Below the pieces are notes generated by a model that made no database searches, was not told the DNA's origin, and worked only from the letters and a program-made list of their open reading frames with translations. From positions 7,221,245-7,285,244 of the forward strand of contig NW_004450266.1 of the NCBI RefSeq assembly GCF_000321225.1: a DNA stretch of 64,000 bases, given 5' to 3'. Within the stretch, counting starts at the first letter, position 1, and each line of letters opens with the position of its first letter. The stretch comes from Odobenus rosmarus divergens. Taxonomy: Eukaryota; Chordata; Mammalia; Carnivora; Odobenidae. Shown piece after piece: positions 21,385-33,535 of this stretch. The translations under genes were made by a program, and so were the position numbers.

Positions 21385-21525
21385 AGAGGTTTGCTCTGAC
21401 TTGGCTGTGGGGCCTGAGGATGTCAAAGACCCGCCTTGGGAATCTCAGCTCCTTCATTTACAGAGCAAGGGGGCTGATCTAGGTGCCATCTGGAAGGTCT
21501 CCCCCTTCTCAGATGCCCTACAGGA
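21385..21525 (+). mobile_element. MIR3-type SINE, sense
   Basis: ACTTGGCTGTGGGGCCTGAG, TCTCAGCTCCTTCATTTACA and CTAGGTGCCATCTGGAAGGT parallel the MIR3 end (CTCAGTTTCCTCATCTG, GATGATCTCTAAGGTCCC). Confidence 0.65.
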
Positions 21526-22451
21526 GGACTCTATACTTTAGGCAATGACAAAAGAAGTTTCTCATTTTGATTCTTAAATGTTATTTACTGCCTTTCAAGT
21601 ATGTCAGTAGAAATCAAATTCATAAATACTTAAGGATTATAATACTATTTCTTAAAATACTCAGAAGGAGGCCAAGGATTGAAGTTTTACTTAAATCTGA
21701 CATTGCCATTGAAATGTTCGCATTTATATCTTCTTCCCCAGTATGACTTAACAACTTAATGGCCAAGTTGATGGTCCTGGCACGACTGTTCCCTCTCTCT
21801 GCTAGCATGCCCACACCCCCCTTTCTCCACCTCAGGGACTAGTACAGTGCCTGTTGCCTAGTAGCTACTCAAGAAAGAGCTACAGTTTCACTTTGCTATT
21901 ATTATATTCTTATTTAATTCTATCTAATACCTCATAAAGCCACAAGGATTTTCCAACATTAGTTTAAAGAAGTATTAATAATTAATGTCTCCCATAATAA
22001 AGTAACTCTTTATGGTAACATATTGAATCAGTGTTATCACATAAGCAAACTATGCTCAAATAATAAGGCAGATCAATTAAAAACAGGGTCATCTCCTGGG
22101 AAGATCTGAAGAGTTTCCAATGTGAAGGGGACTGAATATGATATATATGGGTATGCCTGATTTTCCAGGACACTTCTGACTTCCTGTAATTTTTTTTTTT
22201 TCAGTAAAAGCAAATCATTAAATGTGCAACAGGATGTGATTCTACTTTTATACCTTTGTTAGATTTTCATGTATCTAAGTTCATCAGCCAGAAGAAGACA
22301 AATCCTTTCTCTCGATTTTGCCTGGGAGAAATTAGGTCCCTGTGGCTTGGTGGCACCCGAGAAGCCTGCTGGGTGGACTGGCACACACATGATCCTCTGC
22401 ATTATCACGTGAGACCCAAAAGACATACTGCAAATCAACATGTATCTGAAG
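21526..22451. other. unannotated AT-rich stretch
   Basis: A weak L2 or MIR tail trace (GTGCCTGTTGCCTAGTAGCT near 21849). Otherwise AT-rich unique sequence with TAATTAAT-type motifs near 21976 and a T-run near 22190. No gene seen. Confidence 0.4.
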
Positions 22452-22655
22452 TTGCCAGGTGATGAGCGTCTGCCATGTGCGAAGTATTGTACTGCTCACA
22501 ATAACCATGCAAGCTGACTCTTATCCCCATTTGATAGGCAAGGAAACTAAGGCCCAAAGCCACACCACTAGGAACTGGCAGAGCAAAGAGTCGGACTGTG
22601 GTCTGTTGAGCTCCAGAGTCTATGTTCTTTCCACTACCACTGAACTGCTTGCTGC
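22452..22655 (-). mobile_element. MIR SINE, antisense
   Basis: GCAAGCTGACTCTTATCCCC, GGCAAGGAAACTAAGGCCCA and a GAGTCGGACTGTGG block ending in CTACCACTGAACTGC. Confidence 0.75.
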
Positions 22656-23214
22656 TCAGGGGCCCGGATTTCTTCCTCTGTGCACAATTCACTGGGTCCA
22701 AAATAAGCTAAAAACCATTGCCTCCAAATGACAGGGGAAAATTGAGTTGGTCAGATGTGACCCAGAGCAAAGATCTAATTCAGAATCATTTGGTTTCCTA
22801 TCTGCCACCTGAGACCACAGCCACATCCCTTCCACGGCCGGGCTTGACGGGCAGCATGCACTTCTCCACACACACAGACATACTCTCTCAGACTCACTTT
22901 TGAGGACCAGCATTTAGGAGGCCCTGCTGCCAAATGACTTCCCAGTTACTAACATTTAAAATTACACTTGGTACATGACAGCAGAAACACCCGTGCCTAC
23001 TTACTCAAAATGCCTGTTCACGGATTTTTTGCAGATCCCCACTTGCTATTCTGCCCTGCGCCTGCAATCTTGAGAACCACGGGGCACGTTTCAAAAGCAA
23101 ATGCTCAATTTGTTCTAGTGATGCAGGAGGGAGAAAGAGCCTCTTGAAGCCCTAGCTACCTGATAAAATTCATGGGACTCATCCTTTGCCACAGCTCACA
23201 CTTTATTTTTATAT
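22656..23214. other. unannotated stretch
   Basis: No confident repeat or gene. Confidence 0.4.
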
Positions 23215-24205
23215 TAAAAAAAAACTAAAAAATGCTGACAGTGAGGATCTGATCTCTGAATGAGAACGCACTTCTAAGAATAATAAAGGGAAGAAATCAC
23301 AATTAAAGATATCAGTAGATTGACTACATAAGGCTTAAATTTCTGCATGTCAAAAAATTCATTAAAAAATAAAAGGCAAATAACACTGAGGACATATTTT
23401 TAGAAGTGACAAAGGCCTAATATCTTTATTAGAGATGGATCTTTTATGAATTGATGGGAAAAAATGGACAAGGGGCATGAATTCATAGCAAAGACAAACG
23501 GCTAATAAACATGAAATAGAGCTATATCTCACTAATAATCAAAGAAAGGTAAATTAAAGCACTAGTTTTTCTATATCAATATGTCAGTGGTGAAAAAGAA
23601 AAGAATTCCCAGTGTTTGTAAGCACATGGGAAATACTTTTACTTTTTTCGATTTGATACATGTATACTTGCCTCTCATTATTGTTGCCCTTTGCATTTCT
23701 TTTACTATAAAAAGTTTTTAAAATGTCAGGGTTTTTGACCCATTAATTGCAATTTTGACAATCTATACTAAGGAAATAATCAAAGATGGAAATATGAATT
23801 ATGTCTGTTTAGCACAGCATTATTTACATTAACAAAAATTGGGGAGTAAGGAGATCTAAATGCCTAGGAAAGAAGACTGGCTAAATGAATTACAGTCCAG
23901 GTATTACCATGCAGTCACGAACATTGCTATAACAAAGAGCTATGATGACATTAGAACATGCTGGTGACATATACATATATACACACTATAATCTCAACTG
24001 CTTAAAATGTTTCCTTTGCATAGAATATGCACAAAGATGAAGGAAATTCACAAGGATGCTACAGTGATTATTTCTGGGTGGAGGAAATATGATATTGTCG
24101 ATGTCTTATTTTCTTCCTTACATTTAACATTTTCCATAAGAAACATGTATTGCCTGATCATCAAGAAAAAACTCCTCACATTTTTATTAACAAATCAGAA
24201 AAGAA
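23215..24205 (+). mobile_element. ancient L1M 3' half
   Basis: AATGGACAAGGGGCATGAAT, AATAATCAAAGAAAGGTAAA, AGCACAGCATTATTTACATT and TGATTATTTCTGGGTGGAGG in L1 order, ending ATTTTCCATAAGAAACATGT. About 1 kb, no open frame. Confidence 0.8.
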
Positions 24206-24574
24206 AATATGTAGGCAACCTGTGTTAGAGGCCCACCAACAAAGTCTCAACAGAAGACCTCAGTCCCCAAGAACTCCACACAGAGCCCAAAACACAGAGT
24301 AGCTGCTGAGTCAGACAGGGGATCATTAAGGGTAAGGCTAAGGTTAAGCCTTAACCTAGAGCTGAAGTCAAGACAAGACAAGTCAGAGGGTGCCTGTTTA
24401 CTGTCATCACACCATGGACATGGTAACATGCAAAATGCATTTTGGTATTTACTTAAAAGTGGGGTACAATGCCAGGGAGATATTTGCTACCACAAAGGTG
24501 AAACGTTGTTAGTTACAATTTGACTTGATGAGTGGAAACATGCTGTGCTGAAAAAGTACTATTACTTAATATAA
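24206..24574. other. unannotated stretch
   Basis: Contains a short imperfect internal repetition (AGGGTAAGGCTAAGGTTAAG near 24329). No family recognised. Confidence 0.4.
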
Positions 24575-24800
24575 AAATTATTTTTAGAACTGTAAAAATG
24601 TTTTACTAAATGTCATATACATACATCATTGGAAATTTAGAAAATACAAAAAACACAGAGAAGAAAAAAATTATAGCCACCATGTGAAGATAACCACAAC
24701 CCAAATTTTGTTGTATTTCTACCCTTAAAAATGGTATTTTTATTTTTATTGATTTGGTTTTACTCTTTTTTTCTCGCCTTGTAATTGACATCATAATATA
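24575..24800 (-). mobile_element. ancient L1M 3' end, antisense
   Basis: CATTGGAAATTTAGAAAATA, CCACCATGTGAAGATAACCA and TTTTGTTGTATTTCTACCCT are the complement of the L1M end around GTTATCTCTGGGTGG. Confidence 0.6.
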
Positions 24801-25267
24801 TCTTGTTTCCTTGAGAAAGAGTTTTTAAATTAACCCGTTGCTCCTTTGTCTTTCGCATGGGAGGAAAGATCATCATAAAGTTAAGAGAACTGTAGTTCAT
24901 TAAGTGTGTGGGTGAGGGTGGGTGGGAGAGAGAAAGAGGAAGGCTTATCCATGCCAGGAAAGGAAGAAGCCCATCCTACAGGTTCATAGAGAAATCCACA
25001 AGACAACACTGACCAGCAAACACTATTGCAAGTAAATTTGAAAATAAACAGTAGAGATATTTCTGTTACCCAACTTTGATCGGTATATTTTAAAAGACTT
25101 TGGAACTTTTTTTACTCCTCTTTTGGAAACCGAGGCTTCAATTTCAATACATTCATGAACTCCCTATCCTCAGGCCCGACGTGAGGCAGGGACTCTAACT
25201 CACGGTTTGCGGTTCTGAAGGGCAGAACCTTCAAACCATCAAAATGGATACTGTATCCATTTCTACA
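24801..25267. other. unannotated stretch
   Basis: No confident repeat or gene. Confidence 0.4.
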
Positions 25268-25665
25268 CCAAAAGGACAGAGAAAGACAAATACCATATGA
25301 TTTCACTTATTTGTGGAATGAAAAAAACAAAACAGACAAAAAATCAAAAACCAAACAGACTCTTAAATACAGAGAACAAACTGGTGGTTGCCAGAGGGGA
25401 TGTGGGTGGGAGGATGGGTGAAATAGGTAAAGGGAATTAAGAGGTACACGCTTCCAATTATAAAATAAATGAGTCATAGAGATGAAAAGTACAGCATAGG
25501 AAATATAGTCAATAATATTGCAATAACACTGGTGACAGAGGGTGACTACACTTATCATGGGGAGAACTGGGTTATGTATAGAATTAGCAAATCACTACGT
25601 TGCAAACTTGAAACTAATATGACATTGTATGTTAGTGATACTTCAACAACAGAAAAAGAAGAACA
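25268..25665 (+). mobile_element. L1 3' end (L1MA-like)
   Basis: GACAGAGAAAGACAAATACC, ATATGATTTCACTTATTTGT, AGAACAAACTGGTGGTTGCC, TGGGTGGGAGGATGGGTGAA, ending AACTTGAAACTAATATGACA and an A-rich tail. Confidence 0.88.
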
Positions 25666-26062
25666 AGGTCCATCATTGTCTTTATTTTTAAGGGATTGGT
25701 GGTTCGTATCCTAACCACCAATACTCATTATTATGTGTTTGGGACTGTGATTGCCATATGTGGTCATCATAGCTGGCAGTGTCTTGTCCGCCAAGGACAT
25801 TTTATCCCCAAATTTCACTGCCCTCTTGCAAGGAGATTCTGGTCCTGAGATAAATCTTTGAGTATGGTGTTTGCAACATAGCCGGAGCCTTGAGAGATTT
25901 CTAATATTTGAGTAGAATCCAGGGAATGTACTCACTTATCTCCACCCATCACTTTGAAAAACAAAGAGTGAACAACGACATGGAAAGAAGATGAGCAATG
26001 AGAAGTTTCTTGGGGAGAAAACAGGGCCCAAGTATCAGGGAAACTGTTAAGAAACAGATTTC
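25666..26062. other. unannotated stretch
   Basis: No confident repeat or gene; the 74-codon antisense frame is unrecognised. Confidence 0.4.
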
Positions 26063-26261
26063 GAGGGGCACCTGGGTGGCTCAGTCGTTAAGTGTCTGCC
26101 TTCAGCTCAGGTCATGATCCCAGGGTCCTGGGATCGAGCCCCACATTGGGCTCCCTGCTCTGCGGGAAGCCTGCTTCTCCCTCTCCCACTCCCCCTGCTT
26201 GTGTTCCCTCTCTCGCTGTGTCTCTCTGTCAAATAAATAAATAAAAACTTTTTTTTAAAAA
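26063..26261 (+). mobile_element. CAN-SINE, near consensus
   Basis: GGGGCACCTGGGTGGCTCAG, GGGATCGAGCCCCACATTGG, CCCCTGCTTGTGTTCCCTCT, CAAATAAATAAATAAAAAC tail. AAGAAACAGATTTC (26049-26062) recurs as AAGAAAGAGATTTC (26262-26275), one mismatch. Confidence 0.97.
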
Positions 26262-26334
26262 AAGAAAGAGATTTCAATTTTGTTTGTTCTTTGAGGTCTT
26301 TGTTTTTTAATTATGGATTCTGAATAAGAAATCC

Positions 26335-26480
26335 AACATAATAGCTGGTGCCATTTACCAAGTGCCTCAAGCACGGTGTGAAAGCTCCTTTATAGATATT
26401 ATAATGGTTAATTCTCCAACAGCCCTTGGTTGTTGCCCCCATTTCATAGATGGTGAAATTGACCCAGAGTAGAAAATAAT
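26335..26480 (-). mobile_element. MIR SINE, antisense
   Basis: TTACCAAGTGCCTCAAGCAC, a TTAATTCTCCAACAGCCCTT block and CATAGATGGTGAAATTGACC. Confidence 0.7.
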
Positions 26481-26705
26481 AATAATGGAATTTGGATATG
26501 CTGTCTTTTGTTTTACTGTTTTTGGGCAGTGAATATCTTAATGCAGTCCTTCAGTTGTATCTAGCATGAAGTTATAAAGTATCATTTTGGTCTTTGATAA
26601 TAATTAGTTGAGATTTCTTATTTATTTTTACAACCGTTCCTGTAAGTGTTTTGAGCAGTAGGATACTTTGTTAAAATGTGTTGTTTTCTTCATCTACTCT
26701 TGTAA

Positions 26706-26942
26706 TGTCAATAGCCAACATGTATCTGATGTGACAGGCACTGCCTTCAATATTTGGCATGCATTATGACGTTTAATTCTCACTGCAAGTCTGTTATGAG
26801 AAAAACAAACTCACAAAACCATTTTTCAAATGAGGGAACCAGAGCCCAGGAAGGTTCAGTGACGTGACTAAGACACATAGCTACTAAGTGACATAATCCA
26901 AATTTGTGCCACCATCAGCCCAGGAGTCTTCTCCATTCCCTG
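26706..26942 (-). mobile_element. MIR SINE, antisense
   Basis: GTTTAATTCTCACTGCAAGT, AATGAGGGAACCAGAGCCCA, GACACATAGCTACTAAGTGA and a TCTTCTCCATTCCCTGAACT end. Confidence 0.8.
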
Positions 26943-26964
26943 AACTATCATTTCTATTAATCAG

Positions 26965-27165
26965 TAAGAACTTCTAATCATAGAATCACAGGATTTAGAG
27001 CAGGAAGACATCTTAAGGAGCTTCTTATAATAAAGTATACAGATAAATGGGCCGGGAAGGCCAGAGAGGTCAGTAACTTGCCCTGAGCCGCACAGCAGAG
27101 AAGGGTAGAGCAGACTGTCTGGTTCCCAATTCAGTGTCAAAATAATTGTAATACTGTCTGGTAAA
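26965..27165 (-). mobile_element. MIR3-type SINE, antisense
   Basis: AATCATAGAATCACAGGATT, a TCTTAAGGAGCTTCTTATAA block, AGATAAATGGGCCGGGAAGG and CCTGAGCCGCACAGCAGAGA: antisense MIR3 order (CATAGAATCTCAGAGC to GGAAACTGAGGC). Confidence 0.7.
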
Positions 27166-29546
27166 GGATTTATAGTAATAAGTGGGTGTTTTGTTGGTAA
27201 CTCCTTGCCTATCAATCTTTGAGCTTCTAAAAGTTCTGTCTAATTTGCTTTTTTCTTCATCTTATTCATTCCTTCCTGTCAAAGATCTTCAGTGATAATG
27301 CAATGACAAATGCTTTGCAAAGGAGCGGATGCCCTGGCTATTCCTATGTCCTCCTTCATGGGCCTTGTCCTTGTCCAAGGTCCAGAGCTGGACAGACCCA
27401 CAGATGCCACTTAGGAGGACCAAGCACCCAGCACCCCACTTACGATAGTTGACAACTCGGAAGCCACCGAGACAAGGTGGAGCTCCCACTCTCTCTCACA
27501 TTTCAGATAGCATGTATCTCCTTTCCTTGCCCCCCCTGTGACAGGGAGTCAGTGCTCAGAATCCCTGGGTTGGAGCACAAGAAAACTAGAGGTGAGTTCT
27601 AGACTTCAGAGCACTCTGTCTAGCATGGCCTCGGCACTGATGTTGGTAACTGAAGTCTAATGACCACACTGGGAACTCTGCCTGGCCCATGTCACTTCAT
27701 GCCCACTTGGGCATTTCCCCAGGGAAAAAGTGTAGCAATAAACGGCAGCTTGACGTTTCTGCTCTGCCCCCTTGGCTGTGCTTAGGGGCATCTCTGACTC
27801 CCTTAGAGCCTGCTAGAATTGGCTGGAGAACAGTCCTTGACTCAAATAACTGAAAAATATACTTAACACTGCATTGATTTTCCATATAATTTTATAAGCA
27901 CAAACATTCTCTTTCATTTCCCGACAAACAACTATATTCCCCAAAGTGTCCAATAAAAATCAGTAATTTGCACATCACTATCTTTGTCGGTGGCTGTTGT
28001 TTGGAGTTAGTCACCTAGGCCAAGTTCTGTCCCCTCCCGCCTCCACCCTCTTCCACTCTCCTCCTTAAACAAGCCACAAAGTTGAGCTGGGGGAGCGGGG
28101 GTGGGTATGGAAATAGGTATGTAGACCTCCCAGACTCTGTTCAAAGCCCTTTCTGAAAAAATACAGAGTTTTGAAGCAGACATGAAGGATGTCACACTGA
28201 ATGCTACTGCACTCCCTCCTCAATCTCTGTGTGGACTGCACAGGACCCCTCCCCAGCCTCCCATCTGTGGCTGTGAGCAAGGACATCTCTGGGTGCATGA
28301 GCAGAGCTGAGATGAGTAATTCAATGACTGACAAAAGTCTGAGGCCAACCGGGCACCCTGACCTGCTGTGGCTGGCATTACTCTAAGGTTGCATCATAAG
28401 ACAAGCAGTGACAAGAGGGAACATTGTAAGTGGGAAGTAGTGTTCCTAGGAATCTTTATGGTGTGCCCTCCCCTCGCCCCCACCCCCACCCAGCTGCAGA
28501 ACATAGCCTTCCCCTTTCCGTGTCCTTCCTAACTTCCAGGACAGCTTTTCCTCCCAATCAACCTTTTAGCCTTGAAACAGCAACCCACGTTGAATGTGGC
28601 AGCAAAGAAACAAAGAGGAAGGTGTTGATTCTCACCCAGAAGTCTGGTCTCCTCAGGGTCCTTTAGAAACGCAATCCTTACAATCCTCCTCAGGAGACAG
28701 GGCACTGGGGTTGCCAAGGGGACCTGAAATACCGGTTTGCCACAGTCCTGAATGAATCAGCTCCCAGGGCCAAGAGGGGAGAAGGTGTCAGTCACTCAAA
28801 CCCTGCCTTGGCTCCGATTCTGAAGTGGAGAAAAAAGAAGCAAAGGAGAGCATCCGTCAGCGACGGGCAGGCAGGGGCATTAGTTAAGACGCTGGGCTCT
28901 TTGGCAAGAAGTGTTGAGGCTCTTTTGACCTGCACAGAGCCAGGACCTCGGGGCTGCTTGTGTCAGGATGTGTGTTCTTACTCAGCGTCTAGGTGTTTTT
29001 TCCCTTCCCTCATTCCCTGAGCCCTGGCACTGGGGACTGTGGAGTGGCTCAGCCTGTTGTAATCGAACATGTGAGTTGCTGCCCGTTGCGAAGATATTGC
29101 AGCAGACTCTTCATTAAAGGAGGCTGTTCTTGGATGCTAAGAATCAACTTCGTTGCCTGTGGTTGCCTGCTTGTGCTCTGGGCTGCAGGTGGAGTGCGGT
29201 GTTCGGTGGGAGTGTGGAGGAGGGCAAAGGGGATGAGCCCAGCCCAGCCAGGAAGCACCTGGAGCACTGACCACAGCTCCTACTTGCTGAGTGAACAACT
29301 TGGCGCCCAGTTCTTAGGAGATGTGGCAGCTGGGACAGGGGACTCCCAGCAAACGTATTCTCCGTGCACAGAAGGCCAATAACTGTCATTCCTACCCTCA
29401 GACCTTTAGCCTCAACTTGAATGCTGCCTCTTGGAATTTCAAATGGTGCTCTGAATCTTAGGTTTTCTGATCACTGGGCACACTCAAGGGGGCGGGGCAG
29501 TCCTGGGGGAAATAAGGAAGGCATTCATTTGCCCCGTTTGTTGGCA
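27166..29546. other. 2.4-kb stretch without recognised repeats
   Basis: The longest repeat-free interval in the window. No initiator-anchored coding exon or domain is evident. Open frames up to 129 codons (28993-29382 sense; several antisense) overlap each other and have low-information composition. Functional non-coding sequence is possible but cannot be shown from sequence alone. Confidence 0.45.
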
Positions 29547-29890
29547 AATTCACTCATTCATTCATCATACCCGCATGTCTGCATTCACTGGTTCATTCAT
29601 GTATTCATCCATTCACTTCTCCTTATGTTATTTCATGTATTTTATGTATTAATTTATTCATTCACACTCATACATTTGTCTATTCAGTATTCATTCACTC
29701 ATCTATATATTTATTGAATCACTAATTCACACACTCATTGACATATTCACTCATTCACCTATGACTCATTCATGCCCTCCATCAATGTGCATACATGCAC
29801 TTTGTCTTACATCCTTCCATCCATCCATTCATTCATTTCCAGATTCATTTATTCATAGATTTGTTGCCTATTGATCTATATGTGCATTTG
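29547..29890. repeat. degenerate TTCA/TTAT tetranucleotide tract
   Basis: Long run of decayed TTCA, TTCATCCA and TTTATTCA units (for example CACTCATTCATTCATCAT, CCATCCATCCATTCATTCA). It adjoins an antisense L2 whose own 3' tail is (TGAA)n, so it probably grew from that tail. Creates meaningless His/Ser/Phe-rich frames. Confidence 0.9.
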
Positions 29891-30015
29891 TCAGCTCTTC
29901 ATCCATTGAACACTCATCCTAAGTGCCTACTCTGTGCTTGGCACTGTGGAGGACGTGTAGGAAAAAGAATCAGGCACCCCTCTTGGCTTCAAAGAGTCAA
30001 GGAGAGAAGACATGG
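29891..30015 (-). mobile_element. L2 LINE 3' end, antisense
   Basis: CTAAGTGCCTACTCTGTGCT, TGGCACTGTGGAGGACGTG, then CCCTCTTGGCTTCAAAGAG. The L2 tail faces the TTCA tract. Confidence 0.75.
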
Positions 30016-30104
30016 TTGCAAGGAACCATAACACAAAGAGAAAGGCCTGGATGCTAAGAGGGGAGCTGAGGAACATCTGAGAGAGATACCATAGAGAGAC
30101 CTGA

Positions 30105-30370
30105 GGAGCCAGGGGTGGGGGGTAGCTCGAACACTGGAAAGACCCCTGGACTTGGATTCAGTCTCACTGACACCTTGCATCTCACTCTGCCACTTAGTGT
30201 GGCTTTGTTCTAGTTAGTTGCTCTAGTTAATTCACCTCTCTGCGTATCAGTTTTCTTACCTGTAAAGTGGGGAGAAGGAATGTCTACCTCACCAGTGGAT
30301 GGGAAGACTAAATAAAGTAATTGATGTCAAGTGTCTCACAGAAAAAAAAAATGTGCTCAGTAAATACCCA
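30105..30370 (+). mobile_element. MIR SINE, sense, near full length
   Basis: CTCACTCTGCCACTTAGTGT, CACCTCTCTGCGTATCAGTT, TTACCTGTAAAGTGGGGAG, then ACTAAATAAAGTAATTGATG and AGTAAATACC. Confidence 0.8.
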
Positions 30371-30785
30371 TTTTCTTCCTCCTTCCCCTCTAAATTTCTT
30401 TCCCAAACTTTTGTCAGCAGGTTACTTTTACTTACTTGGGGGCGGGGGGAGCGGAGGAAGGGAGGAAGGGAGAAGCTGGTGAACCTCAGAGCTGGTCTGA
30501 GGGTTGAAAGCCAGAAGTTAATCCTGAGAGGTTTCTAGACCTTCCCCGCGGGAAGGTGGGGCACAGCCTGAGAAAGGCTGAGAGGAACTGTCAAATATTC
30601 TTTCAAATGTAAAACCTGCCTGGTGAATTGGCCAAAGGAATCTATTAACATAGGATTTGCACAAACACTCTTCCTTGAGTGAAAGGGGATTTTATTAAGC
30701 ACAGAGGTGGGGAGGTGTCTGGCTGGTGGGGTGCTGTGTAGATCTCAGCAGGTCAGTGGTCCAAGGAGGAGGGGATGGAGGAGCG
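30371..30785. other. unannotated stretch
   Basis: Contains a G/A-rich patch near 30439-30475. No gene or repeat family recognised. Confidence 0.4.
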
Positions 30786-30990
30786 CACTCTCCTGTCCAG
30801 ACCTTGTGTAGACACTGCATGTACCCTTACAGCGGCCTCATGAGCCATGTATGATTACAAATGAGGAAACTAAGAGGTTTAGCGGTTTGCTCAAGGTCAC
30901 AGTGAGTGAGTGGTAGAAGCAGAATTTAAATGCAGTTCTATCTGATTCCAAAACCTCTGCTTTTATCCACCATAACATGCTCTCCCGTGA
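30786..30990 (-). mobile_element. MIR SINE, antisense
   Basis: CAAATGAGGAAACTAAGAGG, TTGCTCAAGGTCACAGTGAG, AGAAGCAGAATTTAAATGCA, ending CCACCATAACATGCT. Confidence 0.85.
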
Positions 30991-31451
30991 AGGTTTCTAC
31001 CCTCTGTGGACGTTTTTTAAGGCCCATCTAATTAGGGTTTCAACAGCCATTGTCTGAGGATTTCTTACTTCCTTTTCTAACGGAAACTTGAAATGTGAAC
31101 AGAAGTAGGCCAAACCTTCAAGGGAATAAATGAAAATTTTTCTTTTAGAGTCCTATACAATACATGCATACAGTGTATATTGTTTTCATTTTTATTTAAA
31201 AATATTTTTAGCAACGGGGACACAAAAATATGACACCAAACACAAAGGGCTTCATAGTTTCCCATTATGCTCCAAGGTAGGGGGCCTGGGTCTGTGGCTG
31301 TCTTGGCAGGACTGGTTTCATAGCTCAGGCCTGCGAGGAGAAATGAATAACGTGGCAGGTGCAGAGCTGCTATTCTGGATGTGTGACCGTGGTTACGGTT
31401 ACGGCAGGGACACAGAGCAGTCAGAGTCCTGGGCCAGAATCAGGGGAGGGC
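30991..31451. other. unannotated stretch
   Basis: No confident repeat or gene. A 152-codon frame (31130-31588) starts here but runs into the LTR at 31452, so it is not a plausible gene. Confidence 0.4.
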
Positions 31452-31840
31452 CCATGATATGGGCTACACGGTGTCCACCCAAAATTCATGTTGGAGTCCT
31501 AACTCCTAGTACCTTAGAATGTGACTGTATTTGGAGACAGGATCTTCACAGAGGGGATTTAGCTAAAACGGGTCCTGATCCAATCTGACTGATGTTCTTG
31601 TAACCAAGGTGAGGCAATTAGGACCCAGAGGGAGACACCGGGGTGTGCTCAGATGGACGACCTCCTGAAGAGGCAGTGAGGGTGGAGGGGGCACCTGGTA
31701 GCCAAGGAGGGAGACCTCATAAGAATCCATTCCTGTCCACGCCTTGATCTTGGACTTGCAACCCCAGAACCATGAGAGAGGAGCTTCTGTTGTTCAGGCC
31801 ACCTGGTCTGTGGTATCTGTTATGGCTGCCTTCACAGACC
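31452..31840 (+). mobile_element. solo LTR fragment, MLT-like (ERVL-MaLR type)
   Basis: GTGTCCACCCAAAATTCATG, GAATGTGACTGTATTTGGAG, GGATCTTCACAGAGGGGATT, CCTTGATCTTGGACTTGCAA and a GGTCTGTGGTATCTGTTATG end. Endogenous retroviral LTR of the mammalian MaLR class; no internal viral coding sequence. Confidence 0.75.
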
Positions 31841-32639
31841 AGGGCAGCCAAGGAGCATCTGCAGTGGCCAGGGTGGCTGGGGGGCAAGGGGACTTGGGGG
31901 GTCAGGAACAGTGGCTGTTCACAAGGCGTAGGGAAGTCCTATGTTCATCACTACCACAGCCATTCTGGGGCACAGCCTTGAACCCCCCCAGAGCCAGTGT
32001 GACAGGAATCAGGAGGAAGGGCCTTAGACTCTGAAGGAGAGGGGGGTGTGAGCTCTGTGTGGCTTCCCTACACGGGCTCAGATTTTTGAACTTGGAGGAA
32101 GTGTGAGGGGAAGACTCCCTAGTGAAGGTGGCAGACAAGCTCAGGGGCTAGCTTTATTCCCTCAGACACTTGACTAAAACCAGAGGACTCTTCCGTTTGT
32201 TTGATTTTGCTTGAAGGACGCAATCGGGTGAAGACAGGGAGAATGGGAGAGAAGAGAAGAGCTATTGAGTGGCTGCCAAGTATGTGACAATAGACTGGAG
32301 AAAGCCCCGCTTGGAGTCAGTGGTGGGAAAAGCTCTAAGTTAGCCTGACAACCCGCAGGTGGTCAGGGATTGGCAGCTCCAGGTACAGCTGGAACCCAGG
32401 GGAGGGGAGCAAGTAGATCCCTAGACCCTCTCCCTTGCTTCACATTTCTGGGAGATTACCCTTCCTCTCTATCCCAGCAGAAACCAGACATTTATCTTCT
32501 AGAGAGGATGAGTGTTCAACAGTTTCTCTGGACTGAACGACTCCAGGTACAGTTGAGGCAGGGACCACTCTGAACACAAAGACACTGAGCACATATCTGC
32601 CCGCTGAAAGCCAAGGCCATCCCCATGCCCAGCTCCCAG
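31841..32639. other. unannotated stretch, GC-richer
   Basis: Three overlapping frames (up to 96 codons) between 31744 and 32138, the first beginning inside the LTR. No repeat or domain recognised. Confidence 0.4.
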
Positions 32640-33095
32640 CGTCAGGCTGTGTTAGGTTTCCATTGTTGCTCTAATTACTAAACAACACAGATTTATGATC
32701 TTTCAGTTCTGGGCTGAACTAAATCAAGGTGTAGGAAGGGCTAGGCTAAAATCAAGATGTCGGTAGGGCTGTGTTCCTTCTGGAGGCCCTGGGAGGGTTC
32801 CGTTTGCCTTGGCTTTTCCAGTCCTACAGGCTGCCTGGATTCCTTGGACTGTGGCCTCTCATCACTTCGACCTCTACTTCTGGAGTCACAGCTCCTTTTT
32901 TTCACTCTGAGTCTCTTGCCTCCTTCTAACAAGGGCCATTATGATTGTAGTGGGTCCCCTGGATAACCCAGCTTCATTTCCCCATCCCAGAATCCTTAAC
33001 TTAATGACATCTACAAAGCCCTCTGTGACATGCCAGGTCACATATTCATAGGTTCTAGGGATTAGCACAGGGACATCTTTGGGGGACCATTAATG
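32640..33095 (-). mobile_element. solo LTR fragment, MLT-like, antisense
   Basis: GTGTTAGGTTTCCATTGTTG, AAATCAAGATGTCGGTAGGG, AGAATCCTTAACTTAATGAC, ATTCATAGGTTCTAGGGATT and GGACATCTTTGGGGGACCAT. Reverse complement of a MaLR-type LTR; same broad family as 40090-40520 and 53645-54126. Confidence 0.75.
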
Positions 33096-33535
33096 TGCCT
33101 CCCACCCAAGGCATTGGGAGGATCTTCTCTGGAGAACCTGACTAGTTCCAAGAAGAAAGAACTAAAGAGACCCACAACAGGGTTTGCCAACACAGAGGTC
33201 AGCCCGCTCTCCTCACAGTAACGCTCATGTTGACCAGCCCCGCCTGCATGCTCACCCATCTTTTCATCTCTACTTCTTAAATACTGGCTGACACCTAGTG
33301 AGCCTCAAGTGTGAAAAGAGGACACAGAATGAACCAAGTAAAAGGACTTCAAAGAGGTGGAGTCCACATAGGCAGCAGAAACATGCAAAGAAAAACTTTC
33401 AGGAAAGTTACACTTATTATGAGGGTAGGAAGATAAAAATGGGGAGTGCCCCCGGGAAGTAGAGAAAAACAAAAAAACAAAATGAAAAACCCCAAGGAAA
33501 TGGAAAGTATGAGAGAAAAGGTAAGTCAATGGGAA
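33096..33535. other. unannotated stretch
   Basis: No confident assignment; the right end is A-rich and may belong to the L1-like block that follows. Confidence 0.4.

Noticed and set aside
29547..29890. TTCA tract as a CRISPR-like array
   Set aside because: It is a decayed tetranucleotide array with no spacer structure, in a mammalian genome.
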